Part shown: one piece after another, positions 29,610-38,733 of the stretch | How the letters are laid out: the number at the start of each line of letters is the position of its first letter | How positions within the stretch are numbered: position 1 is the first letter of the stretch | Assembly: GCA_001314845.1 (NCBI GenBank) | Contig: LJZQ01000006.1 | Span: 83,411-147,410 of the forward strand | DNA length: 64,000 nt | Direction of reading: 5' to 3' | Source: Marinobacter excellens HL-55 | Lineage (GTDB): Bacteria > Pseudomonadota > Gammaproteobacteria > Pseudomonadales > Oleiphilaceae | Translations under genes and position numbers: made by a program | Notes under the pieces: generated by a model | Seen by the model: the letters and a program-made list of their open reading frames with translations, nothing else | Database searches by the model: none | What the model was told of the DNA's origin: nothing

Positions 29610-30875
29610 TCAGGCAGCCTCAGATTCAGCATTGCTTCCCGCTTTGCGAGCTGCAGCTTCAGCCGCCACTTTCGCTGCATAATCCGCATACTTGGCCATC
29701 AGCTCATCTTTACGATCCGGATCCCAGTTGATCTTCGACAAATCGCCTTCGTAGTGATCAATTACCCGTTTATCCATGGTCTCGTACCACCACTGCGGCA
29801 AATACGCCGGCAACAACATGGATGCATAACCGCCCGGCAACTGCGGCGCATTCTCAAAATGCCTCAAAGCCTGATAGCTCCGGGTCGGATGCGCATGGTG
29901 GTCCGAATGCCGTTGCAGCTGATACAGGAACAGGTTGGTCACCACATGATTGCTGTTCCAGCTGTGCTCCGGCTGAGTGCGCACATACTTGCCAGACTTA
30001 TCCTTCTGGCGCAGCAAACCGTAGTGCTCAATGTAATTCACACTCTCCAGCAAACTGGCGCCATAAACCGCCTGCGCCGCCAGAAACGGAACCGCACGCG
30101 GGCCGCACAGTAGCGTCGTCGCGCCAAAGAACCCGGCAGTCATCGCCCAGCCCTGCAGCAACTCATTGTCCAGACTCCAGAAACCCTTGCCCTTGCGCTC
30201 AAGACGGGCCTTCTCGATCTTCACGGACGACTTCATGCCGCCAAACACCGTGCGCGGCAGAAACTTCCAGAAACTCTCCCCCATCCGGCTGCTGGCCGGA
30301 TCTTCCGGCGTGGCTACCCGCTTGTGGTGGCCAAAATTATGCTCCACCACAAAATGGGTGTAACCGGTGGGTGCCAGTGCCGCCATAGCCATCAGCTTAT
30401 TGAACTTGCTGGATTTGTGACCCAGCTCATGGGCGGTGTTGATGCCAACGCCGTTAATGGCACCGACGGTCAGCGTCAGCCCGATCTTGTCCTCCAGGGG
30501 CGTGCTCTTACGGCTGGCTAGCCAGGCGCCCATGACCGTCATGGCGTACTGGGTCGGGATGAACGCCTTTACGATGCGATCGTAGTATTTGTCCTGCTCC
30601 AGCGACCGGACGGCAGACTCTGGCGGATTACTTTTGTCTTCACCGATGGCGCGATCAAGCGCCGGGATGATGCCATGCACCAGCGCCGGGCCTGTCCAGG
30701 CCAGCGCCTTCAGTTTTTTCGGTGCGATGGCATAGCCGGTGAGTGCTGCCAGACCAATGCCCGGTAAGGCAGGGCTGAGCAGCCACATGTAGCGCTTTGG
30801 GTCTTTCCAGTCGGCCTTGCTGAGGGGGCTACTCACTTGATGGGAGTCCAGAGACTCTTTTGCTTTGGCGTTCAT
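29610..30875 (-). CDS. alkB: Alkane 1-monooxygenase
   Basis: A 421-residue integral membrane diiron enzyme. The AlkB histidine boxes are complete: HELGH at 149-153, EHNFGHH at 178-184, NYIEHYGLLR at 280-289 and LQRHSDHH at 320-327. It hydroxylates medium- to long-chain n-alkanes at the terminal carbon in the inner membrane, with electrons from rubredoxin. GGAGAG precedes the ATG. No rubredoxin, rubredoxin reductase or alcohol dehydrogenase gene is adjacent, so the electron carriers must be encoded elsewhere. The acyl-CoA ligases in this window supply later steps. Confidence 0.96.
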   Translation of the reverse strand: MNAKAKESLDSHQVSSPLSKADWKDPKRYMWLLSPALPGIGLAALTGYAIAPKKLKALAWTGPALVHGIIPALDRAIGEDKSNPPESAVRSLEQDKYYDRIVKAFIPTQYAMTVMGAWLASRKSTPLEDKIGLTLTVGAINGVGINTAHELGHKSSKFNKLMAMAALAPTGYTHFVVEHNFGHHKRVATPEDPASSRMGESFWKFLPRTVFGGMKSSVKIEKARLERKGKGFWSLDNELLQGWAMTAGFFGATTLLCGPRAVPFLAAQAVYGASLLESVNYIEHYGLLRQKDKSGKYVRTQPEHSWNSNHVVTNLFLYQLQRHSDHHAHPTRSYQALRHFENAPQLPGGYASMLLPAYLPQWWYETMDKRVIDHYEGDLSKINWDPDRKDELMAKYADYAAKVAAEAAARKAGSNAESEAA

Positions 30876-31110
30876 GGTTGGCTCTCCGCTGTGTTCTTTG
30901 GATTTGTTGTTCTAATTTATGTCGGACAATCTTGCAATACAACAAAACCAAGGAGCGGCTCAGAATGATGGCCTGTTATGACAATGTCGTGATATCACCA
31001 TAAGACGTCGAGGTTTTCTGGCCGTTGCCAGTTAATGGGGGTGAGCACAGTGGCGAGACCAGTATTTGTGGTCCAGACTTCAACCAAACAAAAACAACAG
31101 GGACGACCCT

Positions 31111-31362
31111 ATGAGCGCCTCTCATCCATCACCGTCGACGGTTTGTTGGTCGGTTCAACAAATGCTTCGTGAGTATGTTGGCACGCAGCGCATCGCTGAG
31201 ATTATCTACCAGGACCCCGCCGGGCAGATTTGTTCGGTCCACGCAACCATCCGGGATCTTTTGAGCCGTGCGGGCCATGATTTTCTGGTACTGGGAACGG
31301 GTAAAGTGGTCGGTGTTGAGCACATCATTATGATTGACGGGCAACGGTTTACCAAAGAGTAA
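31111..31362 (+). CDS. Small protein, possibly Rof-like Rho-binding antiterminator
   Basis: From the ATG at 31111 (AGGGA upstream) the protein has 83 residues. The pattern IAEIIYQDPAGQICSVHATIRDLLSRAGHDFLVLGTGKVVGVEHIIMIDGQRF recalls the compact beta-barrel of Rof (YaeO), where a similar run of strands carries a xDLxxR...YLxV segment. The match is only by pattern and weak. It is divergent from alkB and followed by a small lipoprotein gene. An upstream in-frame ATG (31066) has no ribosome site. Confidence 0.5.
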   Translation: MSASHPSPSTVCWSVQQMLREYVGTQRIAEIIYQDPAGQICSVHATIRDLLSRAGHDFLVLGTGKVVGVEHIIMIDGQRFTKE

Positions 31363-31441
31363 TCCGCAGGTAATTGCCTTCTTTACCCCATCACATCTAC
31401 TCTGCCCTTGTTATAAACATGTATCAACAGAGGGATATGTT

Positions 31442-31735
31442 ATGAACAAGCTCACACTGAGCGCACTGGCTTTGGTTGCAACGATCGGTTTGGCTGGATG
31501 CAGCTCTGAAAGCGATGAAGGTGCCGATTTTGAGCAGGCAGGTGATAACGCCGCCGAAATGATGGATGATGCCACCGATTCCGCCGAGGAAACCTGGGAA
31601 GAGGCGACCGGACAGGACGAAAGCGCCTGGGGCGAGATGGAGGAAGGCGCCGAAGAAGCCGGTGAAGAAATGGGCGAAGCCGCCGATGACGCTGGCGACG
31701 CCATGGAAGAGAGCCATGACGAGATGACCCGGTAA
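31442..31735 (+). CDS. Small acidic lipoprotein
   Basis: The ATG at 31442 follows AGAGGG and opens a lipoprotein signal (MNKLTLSALALVATIGLAGC, lipidated Cys20). The mature part of 78 residues is extremely acidic and repetitive, built of runs such as EEAGEEMGEAADDAGDAMEE with a heptad-like alternation of Ala and Glu/Asp, suggesting a single amphipathic helix. Function is unknown; similar short acidic lipoproteins occur in related marine bacteria. A weak hairpin follows. Confidence 0.75.
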   Translation: MNKLTLSALALVATIGLAGCSSESDEGADFEQAGDNAAEMMDDATDSAEETWEEATGQDESAWGEMEEGAEEAGEEMGEAADDAGDAMEESHDEMTR

Positions 31736-31765
31736 GTGCCAAACGATTCCGAATTGCATGGGTCC

Positions 31766-31787
31766 GGCCAGTACAAACTGACTGGCC
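31766..31787 (+). terminator. Weak hairpin after the acidic lipoprotein gene
   Basis: GGCCAGT and ACTGGCC form a seven-base stem with an eight-base loop. Only a short, interrupted T stretch follows (CAGTTTAA), so termination is plausible but not assured. It lies between convergent genes. Confidence 0.3.
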
Positions 31788-31814
31788 AGACTCAGTTTAA
31801 GGCTTTACCCGTCC

Positions 31815-34001
31815 TTAGATTGCTATCTCTCCTCCATCTTCACGGTAAATGACAATAGTCGCTGAACGAGGTCTGTTGCCGGCCTCTCCGAAAGCCGTTG
31901 CGTCTCCAGAGGTTGCCGGCCAAGTGCTTACATTGCGGTTGAATGTTTCTGCCGAGCCACCTTCGCCTGGATGTTGAACGTTAACGAACATTGATCGTGC
32001 GTCAGCTGTCATGATGATTCCGGTTATCTCGCAACCATTCGGGCCGACGAGGAATCGCTTGAGTTGAACCGCTTCCGCGTTTCCGCCAACGAAGGTATTG
32101 ATGGATTCTTGACCAGTATTGTCAGATGTCGTGACGGACACGCTCTCACCGTCGCCGACTTCACCCGGGATAGCCATCAACATTTGATTGTTGGTTTTGC
32201 TTCGGATACCCGAGCTGCCGTCGTCGGTCTGGATCCACATAACTCCCCGGGGGTCGATGAAGAGTCCATCCGGGCTTGAGAACTCGTTTTCTGCGGTCAA
32301 CCCGGAGACGTTGTAGTCAGAAGTAGCACCCGCGCTCGAACCAAACAGGAAAATATCCCACTCAAAAGTCGTGGCTGCGTGGTTGCCCTCATTCTCGCGC
32401 CAGCGAATGATGTGACCATTTGAGTTGATAGCACGTGGATTAGCGGCGTCCAGATCTTTTGATGGCCGATTGCTGGAGTTGCCATTGGTAAGGGTAAGAT
32501 AAACATCGCCATTGGTTGGGTGTACCATCGCCCATTCCGGACGATCCATCGGGGTGGCGCCGACAACATCGGCTGCCAGGCGGGCACTCGCCAGAATTTC
32601 TGCATCGGATGCAAAGTCGTACTGATAGGTTGTGCCGTCATCGTTGTAGGTGTGAGTGCCGTCGAGCTCCGCATTGGATTTTGACAGAGCTTTCCATTCA
32701 CCGGTGCCGTCGTCATTAAACACCGCAACGTAAAGCGTACCTTCGTCGAGGTATGTGTCGCCGGCGGCAAGACCTCCATTGCGGTCGGCTTCTGACCAGG
32801 CAGCTTTAGACACAAATTTGTACATATATTCGCGGCGGGAATCGTCACCTGAGTAAATTACGACAGGTGAACCTTCTTTGGTTGGTGCAACCCAGGCGCC
32901 TTCATGGGAGAAGCGACCAAACCCGGTTCTTACTCGGGGTTTTTGGGTTGGTCGGAACGGGTCAACCTCCGTTACATAACCGTGCAGGTTGGCTTCGTGT
33001 CGGAAATCTTCGGTCGCAACTGCCCCGTCCGTAGTGATGCCAAACCGGGCGTACTGATCGCCTGGAACCTCATCCCATTTCCGGTAGTTCCAGCCAGCAC
33101 CTTGGATGCCATAGCGCGCCAGCCAACCCTGATGTTTCTCCGATAGGGCGTCGACGGTGCCCACGTTAAAGTAGGCATACCAATTTTCTTCGGCAGCAAG
33201 ATAGGTGCCCCAGGGTGTGTAGCCGTGGGCGCAGTTATTCATCGTGCCGAATCGACGTGTACCGGTCGGTGTCAGTTTGGTTTTGACGAAGTCTTCGCCG
33301 GCTACTGGGCCACGCATTTCCATTTCTGTGAAGATTGTGACACGGCGATTGTAGGGCGAATCGAGAACAACAGACCATTTGCCATTCTCTTTCTGAATCT
33401 CCACGCATGAGACGCCGTGTCCGTTCATTTCACGGTCGACGAATTTTTTAAGATCTGTAATGTTGTTTTCTGCAAGCGCATCGGCTTTGGCCGTCGGCGT
33501 TTCGTGAAGTGTGTTGTCTTCAAGATTTTCATGGTTGAGAACCAGAATTCCTCGGTTTGATGCCTGAGGGTCATACTGGCCCGATGAGTTCATGCCAAAG
33601 AAATGCATGCCATCATGTTCGTCGCCGGATCGGCTGTCGTAATCAACATCGGTGCCGTCGTTCTTGAACTGAGGCAGGCCCGAGAAGAGTGGGTCACCTT
33701 TGGCGTAGAGAACATCCGCTTTGTAGCCTTGGGGCAGAATCACTCGGTCTTCAATCGCGCCTGGCACAGCTTCAAAACCAAGCCGCTCGGGATTCATGGT
33801 TACCGTATTGGAAGCGGTTGTCCGAGTGTCAGAACTGCTGCTTCCGCCGCATCCGGTCAAGGCCAGCGAGCCCAACACACCGACCGTTGCAGCCGAAGCG
33901 GTACCGGTAAGTAGTTTGCGGCGAGAAAGCCGAGCGTTGATGATTTCCTCGAACGAGCGGTTGTTACTTCTGTTGCTGTCCTCTACCGGGTGGTGACCCA
34001 T
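31815..34001 (-). CDS. PhoX-like (DUF839) protein, Tat-exported
   Basis: The ATG at 34001, after AAGGAG, gives 728 residues; the frame further upstream has no export signal or ribosome site. Residues 26-50 form a twin-arginine signal (SRRKLLTGTASAATVGVLGSLALTGC) in which LTGC also fits a lipobox at Cys51, so it may be a Tat-exported lipoprotein. The body has the DUF839 features VLNHENLEDNTLHETPTAKAD, NNCAHGYTPWGTYLAAEENWYAYF, FGRFSHEGAWVAP and DNPRAINSNGHIIRW-like segments. PhoX enzymes are calcium/iron alkaline phosphatases used for marine phosphate gain; the wider family includes members without proven activity. Confidence 0.87.
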   Translation of the reverse strand: MGHHPVEDSNRSNNRSFEEIINARLSRRKLLTGTASAATVGVLGSLALTGCGGSSSSDTRTTASNTVTMNPERLGFEAVPGAIEDRVILPQGYKADVLYAKGDPLFSGLPQFKNDGTDVDYDSRSGDEHDGMHFFGMNSSGQYDPQASNRGILVLNHENLEDNTLHETPTAKADALAENNITDLKKFVDREMNGHGVSCVEIQKENGKWSVVLDSPYNRRVTIFTEMEMRGPVAGEDFVKTKLTPTGTRRFGTMNNCAHGYTPWGTYLAAEENWYAYFNVGTVDALSEKHQGWLARYGIQGAGWNYRKWDEVPGDQYARFGITTDGAVATEDFRHEANLHGYVTEVDPFRPTQKPRVRTGFGRFSHEGAWVAPTKEGSPVVIYSGDDSRREYMYKFVSKAAWSEADRNGGLAAGDTYLDEGTLYVAVFNDDGTGEWKALSKSNAELDGTHTYNDDGTTYQYDFASDAEILASARLAADVVGATPMDRPEWAMVHPTNGDVYLTLTNGNSSNRPSKDLDAANPRAINSNGHIIRWRENEGNHAATTFEWDIFLFGSSAGATSDYNVSGLTAENEFSSPDGLFIDPRGVMWIQTDDGSSGIRSKTNNQMLMAIPGEVGDGESVSVTTSDNTGQESINTFVGGNAEAVQLKRFLVGPNGCEITGIIMTADARSMFVNVQHPGEGGSAETFNRNVSTWPATSGDATAFGEAGNRPRSATIVIYREDGGEIAI

Positions 34002-34348
34002 GTCTATCTCTCCTTGAATCAAGTGTTCGTAACAGATTGGCTTAGATGTCAGTGAGCTCGTAGACACGAGATCACTTAGGGGTAGAGTCGCGAAGTTCTG
34101 TGATCGAGTTGATGCAGTTCCGTTACAAATTGAAACAATATGATTCAAAAATATACATAATTGATGTCTGTAATGACGCTCATGGCATGGGGGGCATTTG
34201 AAAATCAAGGTTCAGGTTTTTGCTATTCTGCCGCTAACACTAAGAATCCACTAAAGTATGAGTTATTAATACACGTCAATTCATCACTCTCAGTCCAGGC
34301 CTGTCATAACAAGATGTTTGCGTACGCAATGATAAAAAAGAGGGCACC
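34002..34348. other. Divergent intergenic region, PhoX-like / chemoreceptor
   Basis: This AT-rich gap of about 350 bases separates divergent genes. No ORF with a ribosome site is visible. It holds a small inverted repeat TTGAA...TTCAA near 34132-34150. I looked for a Pho box and a FliA promoter and found neither in convincing form. It has to carry both promoters. Confidence 0.5.
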
Positions 34349-35989
34349 ATGGGGTTACTCGATCGCACTTCAATTATTTGGGGGCTGGGCGTTGCTATTT
34401 TGCTTGGCCTTGTTTGCCCGTGGGCGGCCCCGTTGTTAGGGCTGGACGGCGCTTCGCTGTTTATCGGCCTGGTGATCGGCCTGGTGGTCGCGGTCGGTTA
34501 TCTTCTGGTTCGTGTACTGGAGCCTGTCGAACGTGGCATCGCCGGTCTGAACGACGGCACCCTGGCCAATGATCACCCGCTGGCACAGCAGTGTCAGCAG
34601 TTGCTGGCGGATGCCCGAGCAGGCCGGGCGCTGGTTGAAACCCTCTCTCACAGCGCCGATCGCAATGCGATTTCAGCGGCGGAAGTCTCGTTTGCCGCAG
34701 ACCAGGTCAAAAAACGCCTCGATCAACAGGTTGAAGAAACCGCGCAAATGGCGGATTACGCTGGCCAGATTACCGAGTCTGTTCGTGAATCGTCCGAGCA
34801 GGCCACCAACGCCGCGACCATGGCGCTGCAAAATCGCGAAGTCAGTGTCGAGGGCCGCCAGGCGCTGGCATCCGCCATTGAGAGCGTGCGCACTGTGCAC
34901 CAGCAGTCCGGTGAAAACCTGAGTCTGATTCAGGCGCTCAATGAAAAATCCACCAAGATTCAGGGTGTAACCTCAACCATTCAGGGCATTGCGGAGCAGA
35001 CCAACTTGTTGGCGTTGAACGCTGCTATTGAGGCGGCCAGAGCTGGCGACCAGGGTCGCGGGTTTGCGGTGGTTGCAGACGAGGTGCGGCAACTTGCAGG
35101 CCGCACCGCCCAGGCCACCAGTGAGGTGGCGGAAACCCTGGATGAAATTCAGGGCGACACATCTGTGATTGTGGCCCGCATCGAAGATCTTGCCCGCTCG
35201 GTAGAGCAGGGCCTGGAATCTGTTGAGAGTGTTGGCGCGCAACTGGACCTGATTCGGGATCAGTCTGATCGGGTACAGCAACAGGTTGCCCGTATTGCGG
35301 AGATCGACCAGAACAACGAGCAAAGTCTGGATCGAGTGTTTTCGGCGATCGAATCAGTGCGTGATCACATTGCGGAGAGCGACAGCAGTGTTGCCTCGCT
35401 GGCGGATCAGGCGTCTACACTGATGGAGTTGGCGGAAAAGGCCAATGCCGCCTTCGCCCTGAACAGCTCACAGAGTTACCACCGGACGTTTTACGATCAG
35501 GCGCGCAGCGGCGCCGCGCAGATAGGTAAGCTGTTTGAAAAAGCCATCGCTGATGGGAAGCTGACTGAGGCAGCGTTGTTTGACAAGAAGCGTGAGCCTG
35601 TGCCGAATACTGATCCTCAGCAATACACCAGCAGTTTTGACCGATACACCGATCAGGCGCTGCCCGCGGTGCAAGAGGTCATCAAAAGCTACCGGGATGA
35701 AGTTGTGTTTGCCATTGCCTGCGCCCCGGATGGCTATGTGCCGACCCATAACCGGGATTTTGCGCATCCGCCCACCGGCAACCCGGAGGTGGATCTGGTC
35801 AAAAGTCGAAGCAAGCGGCTGTTCAATGACCGCACCGGCATTCGCTGCGGCAGCCACACGGAAGATATGCTGTTACAGACCTACCGCCGGGACACCGGAG
35901 AAATCATGCACGACCTGTCGGTACCCATCTACGTGAACGGCAAGCACTGGGGTGGCTTTCGGGTAGGTTATCGGCCTTCCGGCCATTGA
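34349..35989 (+). CDS. Methyl-accepting chemotaxis protein with C-terminal sensor-like domain
   Basis: The 546-residue protein has two N-terminal membrane helices separated by only a few residues (about 7-25 and 36-56), so almost nothing is periplasmic. A cytoplasmic coiled coil follows with the receptor hairpin tip [43 protein letters not shown]. After the signalling domain, residues about 375-546 form an extra domain ([42 protein letters not shown]...GIRCGSH...[14 protein letters not shown]) resembling the Cache/PAS-like fold. Sensing is therefore probably cytoplasmic. GAGGG precedes the ATG. Confidence 0.9.
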   Translation: MGLLDRTSIIWGLGVAILLGLVCPWAAPLLGLDGASLFIGLVIGLVVAVGYLLVRVLEPVERGIAGLNDGTLANDHPLAQQCQQLLADARAGRALVETLSHSADRNAISAAEVSFAADQVKKRLDQQVEETAQMADYAGQITESVRESSEQATNAATMALQNREVSVEGRQALASAIESVRTVHQQSGENLSLIQALNEKSTKIQGVTSTIQGIAEQTNLLALNAAIEAARAGDQGRGFAVVADEVRQLAGRTAQATSEVAETLDEIQGDTSVIVARIEDLARSVEQGLESVESVGAQLDLIRDQSDRVQQQVARIAEIDQNNEQSLDRVFSAIESVRDHIAESDSSVASLADQASTLMELAEKANAAFALNSSQSYHRTFYDQARSGAAQIGKLFEKAIADGKLTEAALFDKKREPVPNTDPQQYTSSFDRYTDQALPAVQEVIKSYRDEVVFAIACAPDGYVPTHNRDFAHPPTGNPEVDLVKSRSKRLFNDRTGIRCGSHTEDMLLQTYRRDTGEIMHDLSVPIYVNGKHWGGFRVGYRPSGH

Positions 35990-36031
35990 GTCCCGCTGTT
36001 AGACTGATGGTTTGATGAACAGGAGTGCAGC

Positions 36032-36400
36032 GTGACAGAACCCGAATACATTCCCGCCGAGTCCGAGTCGCAAAGCGCGAAAGGCGCGGAGTCGGCCCGC
36101 AACCTGGCCATCGTTGTCTATATCCTTCAGGGGTTGTCGTTTTTTCTGGGGGGCATCACCGCGCTGGTGGGGGTGATCATTAACTACGTCAAACTGGACG
36201 AGGTTCGCGGTACCTGGATCGAGCCCCATTTTCGCTGGCAGATTCGTACCTTCTGGATCGGTCTGCTGTGGCTGGTGATTGGCACCATTACTCTGGCGCT
36301 GATCATCGGCTGGTTTATTCTTCTGGGCATGGCCATCTGGGTGATCTATCGCATCGTCAAAGGCGCCCTGGCACTGAACGACGGCAAGGCTCCCGAATAG
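36032..36400 (+). CDS. DUF4870-like small membrane protein
   Basis: A 122-residue protein with a polar N-terminus (rich in Glu and Ser) and three membrane helices, matching the DUF4870 pattern: IVVYILQGLSFFLGGITALVGVIINYVK, then HFRWQIRTFWIGLLWLVIGTITL and IYRIVKGALALNDGK. No function is established. It may be co-transcribed with the chemoreceptor gene 42 bases upstream. It converges on the MFS gene, whose stop is 18 bases away. Confidence 0.75.
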   Translation: MTEPEYIPAESESQSAKGAESARNLAIVVYILQGLSFFLGGITALVGVIINYVKLDEVRGTWIEPHFRWQIRTFWIGLLWLVIGTITLALIIGWFILLGMAIWVIYRIVKGALALNDGKAPE

Positions 36401-36418
36401 CTGGCCGTGGCTGGCGGG

Positions 36419-37732
36419 TCAGTCGGCAGTAACTTCTCTCAGCCGCACAGCGCAGAGGGTTCCGGCCAGGCCCATCAAGCCGAGCACAATGATGACTGCA
36501 ACGTCTGAAATCAGCGACAGGGCCGCAGTCAGCCCGCCGGTAATCAGCAGTAAAACCCCGATCACCGTGTTGCTGACGGCCGTATAGTCGGTCCGTTTGT
36601 TGCCGCCCGCCATGTCCACCAGGTAGGTCTTGCGGCCCAGGCGCACGCCGGCGTGAGCAATGCTCAGAACAAAGAACGCCAGTGGATAGAACCAATCTCC
36701 GCCTACCCCGGTGCCGAATACCAGTGCGGCTGTGCCGACCAGCAGGCAAACGAGACTGGCCATGGTAGCCCCCCGAATGATGACTCGGCGGCTTGATGTG
36801 TCTGCGGCCCAGCCCCAGAAACTGGCACTCACCGAACTTGCGAGACTGCTGGCCAGCAAAAACACGCCGAGCATCCAGCCAGCCTCGGACTCCCGCTGGG
36901 CCAGCACCACAAAGTATGGCGAGGCCAGAGCGGAACACAGCAGAAGGGCTCGGGTAATTACAAAGTGTCGGAATGGCGCATCGTCCCGCAAAAGAGACAA
37001 ACTCTGAACCGCCTCAGCCAGGGCATTGTCGCCGCCGTCAGTCTCGCCGGGAAGCTCCTCAACCCCCGCAAACAGGATTCCGGCAACAATCCAGAGCAGT
37101 GCCGCCAGTAACAGCAATAGGGTATAAAAGCCCAGAGTTGGGTCGCCGCGATCCCAGAACAGCAGGGCGGTCATGGCTACCGTCAGGGAGCCGCCCAGAG
37201 TGGTGGCCAATCCGGAAAGGCGGCCTCGCCTCGTTTTCGGAATGCACTTGCCCTGTACGTCTTTCGTTGCAACGGAGCAGAAACCCCGCGCCAGGGAAAA
37301 TCCAATCAGGCCTGCCACAATGCCCATACCTGCCGCGTAACCCTCCATTAACCAGACACTGGCTGCCATGCCCACCACGCTGACCGCCTGGCCAAAGCTA
37401 CCGAGCGTCCAGAACCACTTTCGAACGGCTTTGCGCCGCACCCAGGCGCCGATCACCATCTGCGGAATCATGGAGCCGGATTCCCGGATTGGCACCAGCC
37501 AGGCGACCAGTGCCGGCGCGCCAACGGCGCTCATCATCCAGGCAAGTACAGTTTTTGGACTGATCAGCAGATCACCCAGCTTGGTCAGCACATTGGCGGC
37601 AAGAATCAGGAAAAAGTTTTTCGGCACTTCCCGACAGGCCTCTTCGGGAATGTCTTTGCAGATTCTGGCGTCTTCCTCGTTGGCGATCAGGCCATAGAGT
37701 TGGTCGATTCTGGCTTGGTTCTGACTGGGCAA
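36419..37732 (-). CDS. Major facilitator superfamily transporter
   Basis: A 437-residue protein starting with TTG at 37732, eight bases after GGAGG. A hydrophilic N-terminus of about 40 residues precedes about eleven to twelve membrane helices. The intracellular loop between the halves has KCIPKTRRGRLSGLATTLGGSLT, an MFS-like basic turn. The N-terminal part (RIDQLYGLIANEEDARICKDIPEEACREVPKNFFLILAANVLTKLGDLL) seems typical of an MFS subgroup of marine bacteria whose substrate I do not know. It is divergent from rlmJ. Confidence 0.82.
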   Translation of the reverse strand: MPSQNQARIDQLYGLIANEEDARICKDIPEEACREVPKNFFLILAANVLTKLGDLLISPKTVLAWMMSAVGAPALVAWLVPIRESGSMIPQMVIGAWVRRKAVRKWFWTLGSFGQAVSVVGMAASVWLMEGYAAGMGIVAGLIGFSLARGFCSVATKDVQGKCIPKTRRGRLSGLATTLGGSLTVAMTALLFWDRGDPTLGFYTLLLLLAALLWIVAGILFAGVEELPGETDGGDNALAEAVQSLSLLRDDAPFRHFVITRALLLCSALASPYFVVLAQRESEAGWMLGVFLLASSLASSVSASFWGWAADTSSRRVIIRGATMASLVCLLVGTAALVFGTGVGGDWFYPLAFFVLSIAHAGVRLGRKTYLVDMAGGNKRTDYTAVSNTVIGVLLLITGGLTAALSLISDVAVIIVLGLMGLAGTLCAVRLREVTAD

Positions 37733-37875
37733 CGGGTGTCCTCCTCAATTAGCGAACATCAGCATAGCAGGTCGGGTGAGCGAAAATCATCGCACAAGTA
37801 CTCGTCCGGCAACCGCTGAGGTTGTCTGCTGCCAACGACTGGTGCTTAATAAGCCCCTGAAATCAGGAGCCCCCT

Positions 37876-38715
37876 ATGCTGAGTTACCTCCATGCCTTTC
37901 ACGCCGGCAACTTTGCCGACGTTCAGAAACATGCCGCACTGGTGTTGACGCTGGTCATGATGCAGGCGAAGAAATCGCCGATTGCCTGTTTTGACTCCCA
38001 TGCCGGTAGTGCACTCTATGATCTGACCAGTGAGCGCGCCAGAAAGACCGCCGAGGCGGACGCTGGTGTGCAGCGGTTATGGCCGCTGCGCCAGGCATTA
38101 GCTTCGGCTGACTGGCAACCCCTGGTGGAGGTGCTGCGCCGGCACACAGGTAAGGGCGATCAGCTTCAGAGTTATCCTGGTTCTCCGGCCTGGTTTGCTG
38201 AGTTTGCTCGACCCGGCGATACCATTACTGCATTTGAGTTGCACCCGTCTGAAGGGCGCAGTCTGGAGGCCTGGGCATTTTCGGCAGGGGTCCGGGTAGT
38301 GCAGCAGGATGGCCTGACGGGCCTTTTGAAACGGTTGCCGCCGGCGCAGCCACGACTGCTGACGTTGATTGACCCTTCCTACGAAATCAAGGATGACTAT
38401 GGCCAGGTGGCCGATACTTTGATCCGGGCATGGCAGAAGTGCCGTCATGGGGTCTATCTTATCTGGTATCCGATCCTTACAAGCGGTCTTCACCAGCCCT
38501 TGATCGATGCGCTGGAGAAGGGGCCGGTGCGTAAGATCCTGCGCAGCGAGGTGATGCTTGAGCAGCCACCTGAGCGCGGGATGGTGGGCTCCGGTATGTT
38601 GGTGGTTAACCCACCCTGGGGATTTGAGCCGCGTTTTGCGGCCATGATGAACGATCTGCGGGGTATTGACCGGCTTGGCATGACCGTATCCCAGACCTGG
38701 CTGGTTCCGGAATGA
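37876..38715 (+). CDS. rlmJ: 23S rRNA (adenine-2030-N6)-methyltransferase
   Basis: The 279-residue protein begins MLSYLHAFHAGNFADVQKHAAL, the RlmJ (YhiR) hallmark, and continues with FDSHAGSALYDL for the SAM-binding turn, the catalytic DPSYEIKDDY motif (DPPY-type) and GSGMLVVNPPWGFE. It methylates A2030 of 23S rRNA before full ribosome assembly; loss is mild in E. coli. Length matches. It lies just before the frameshifted gene, 18 bases away, and divergent from the MFS carrier. Confidence 0.93.
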   Translation: MLSYLHAFHAGNFADVQKHAALVLTLVMMQAKKSPIACFDSHAGSALYDLTSERARKTAEADAGVQRLWPLRQALASADWQPLVEVLRRHTGKGDQLQSYPGSPAWFAEFARPGDTITAFELHPSEGRSLEAWAFSAGVRVVQQDGLTGLLKRLPPAQPRLLTLIDPSYEIKDDYGQVADTLIRAWQKCRHGVYLIWYPILTSGLHQPLIDALEKGPVRKILRSEVMLEQPPERGMVGSGMLVVNPPWGFEPRFAAMMNDLRGIDRLGMTVSQTWLVPE

Positions 38716-38733
38716 ACTTAGGGAGAGGCAGCA

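Noticed and set aside
34002..34348. Pho box before the PhoX-like gene and FliA promoter before the chemoreceptor
   Set aside because: TGT-type repeats near 34122-34137 and a TAAAG near 34252 are present, but the partner elements and spacing do not match.
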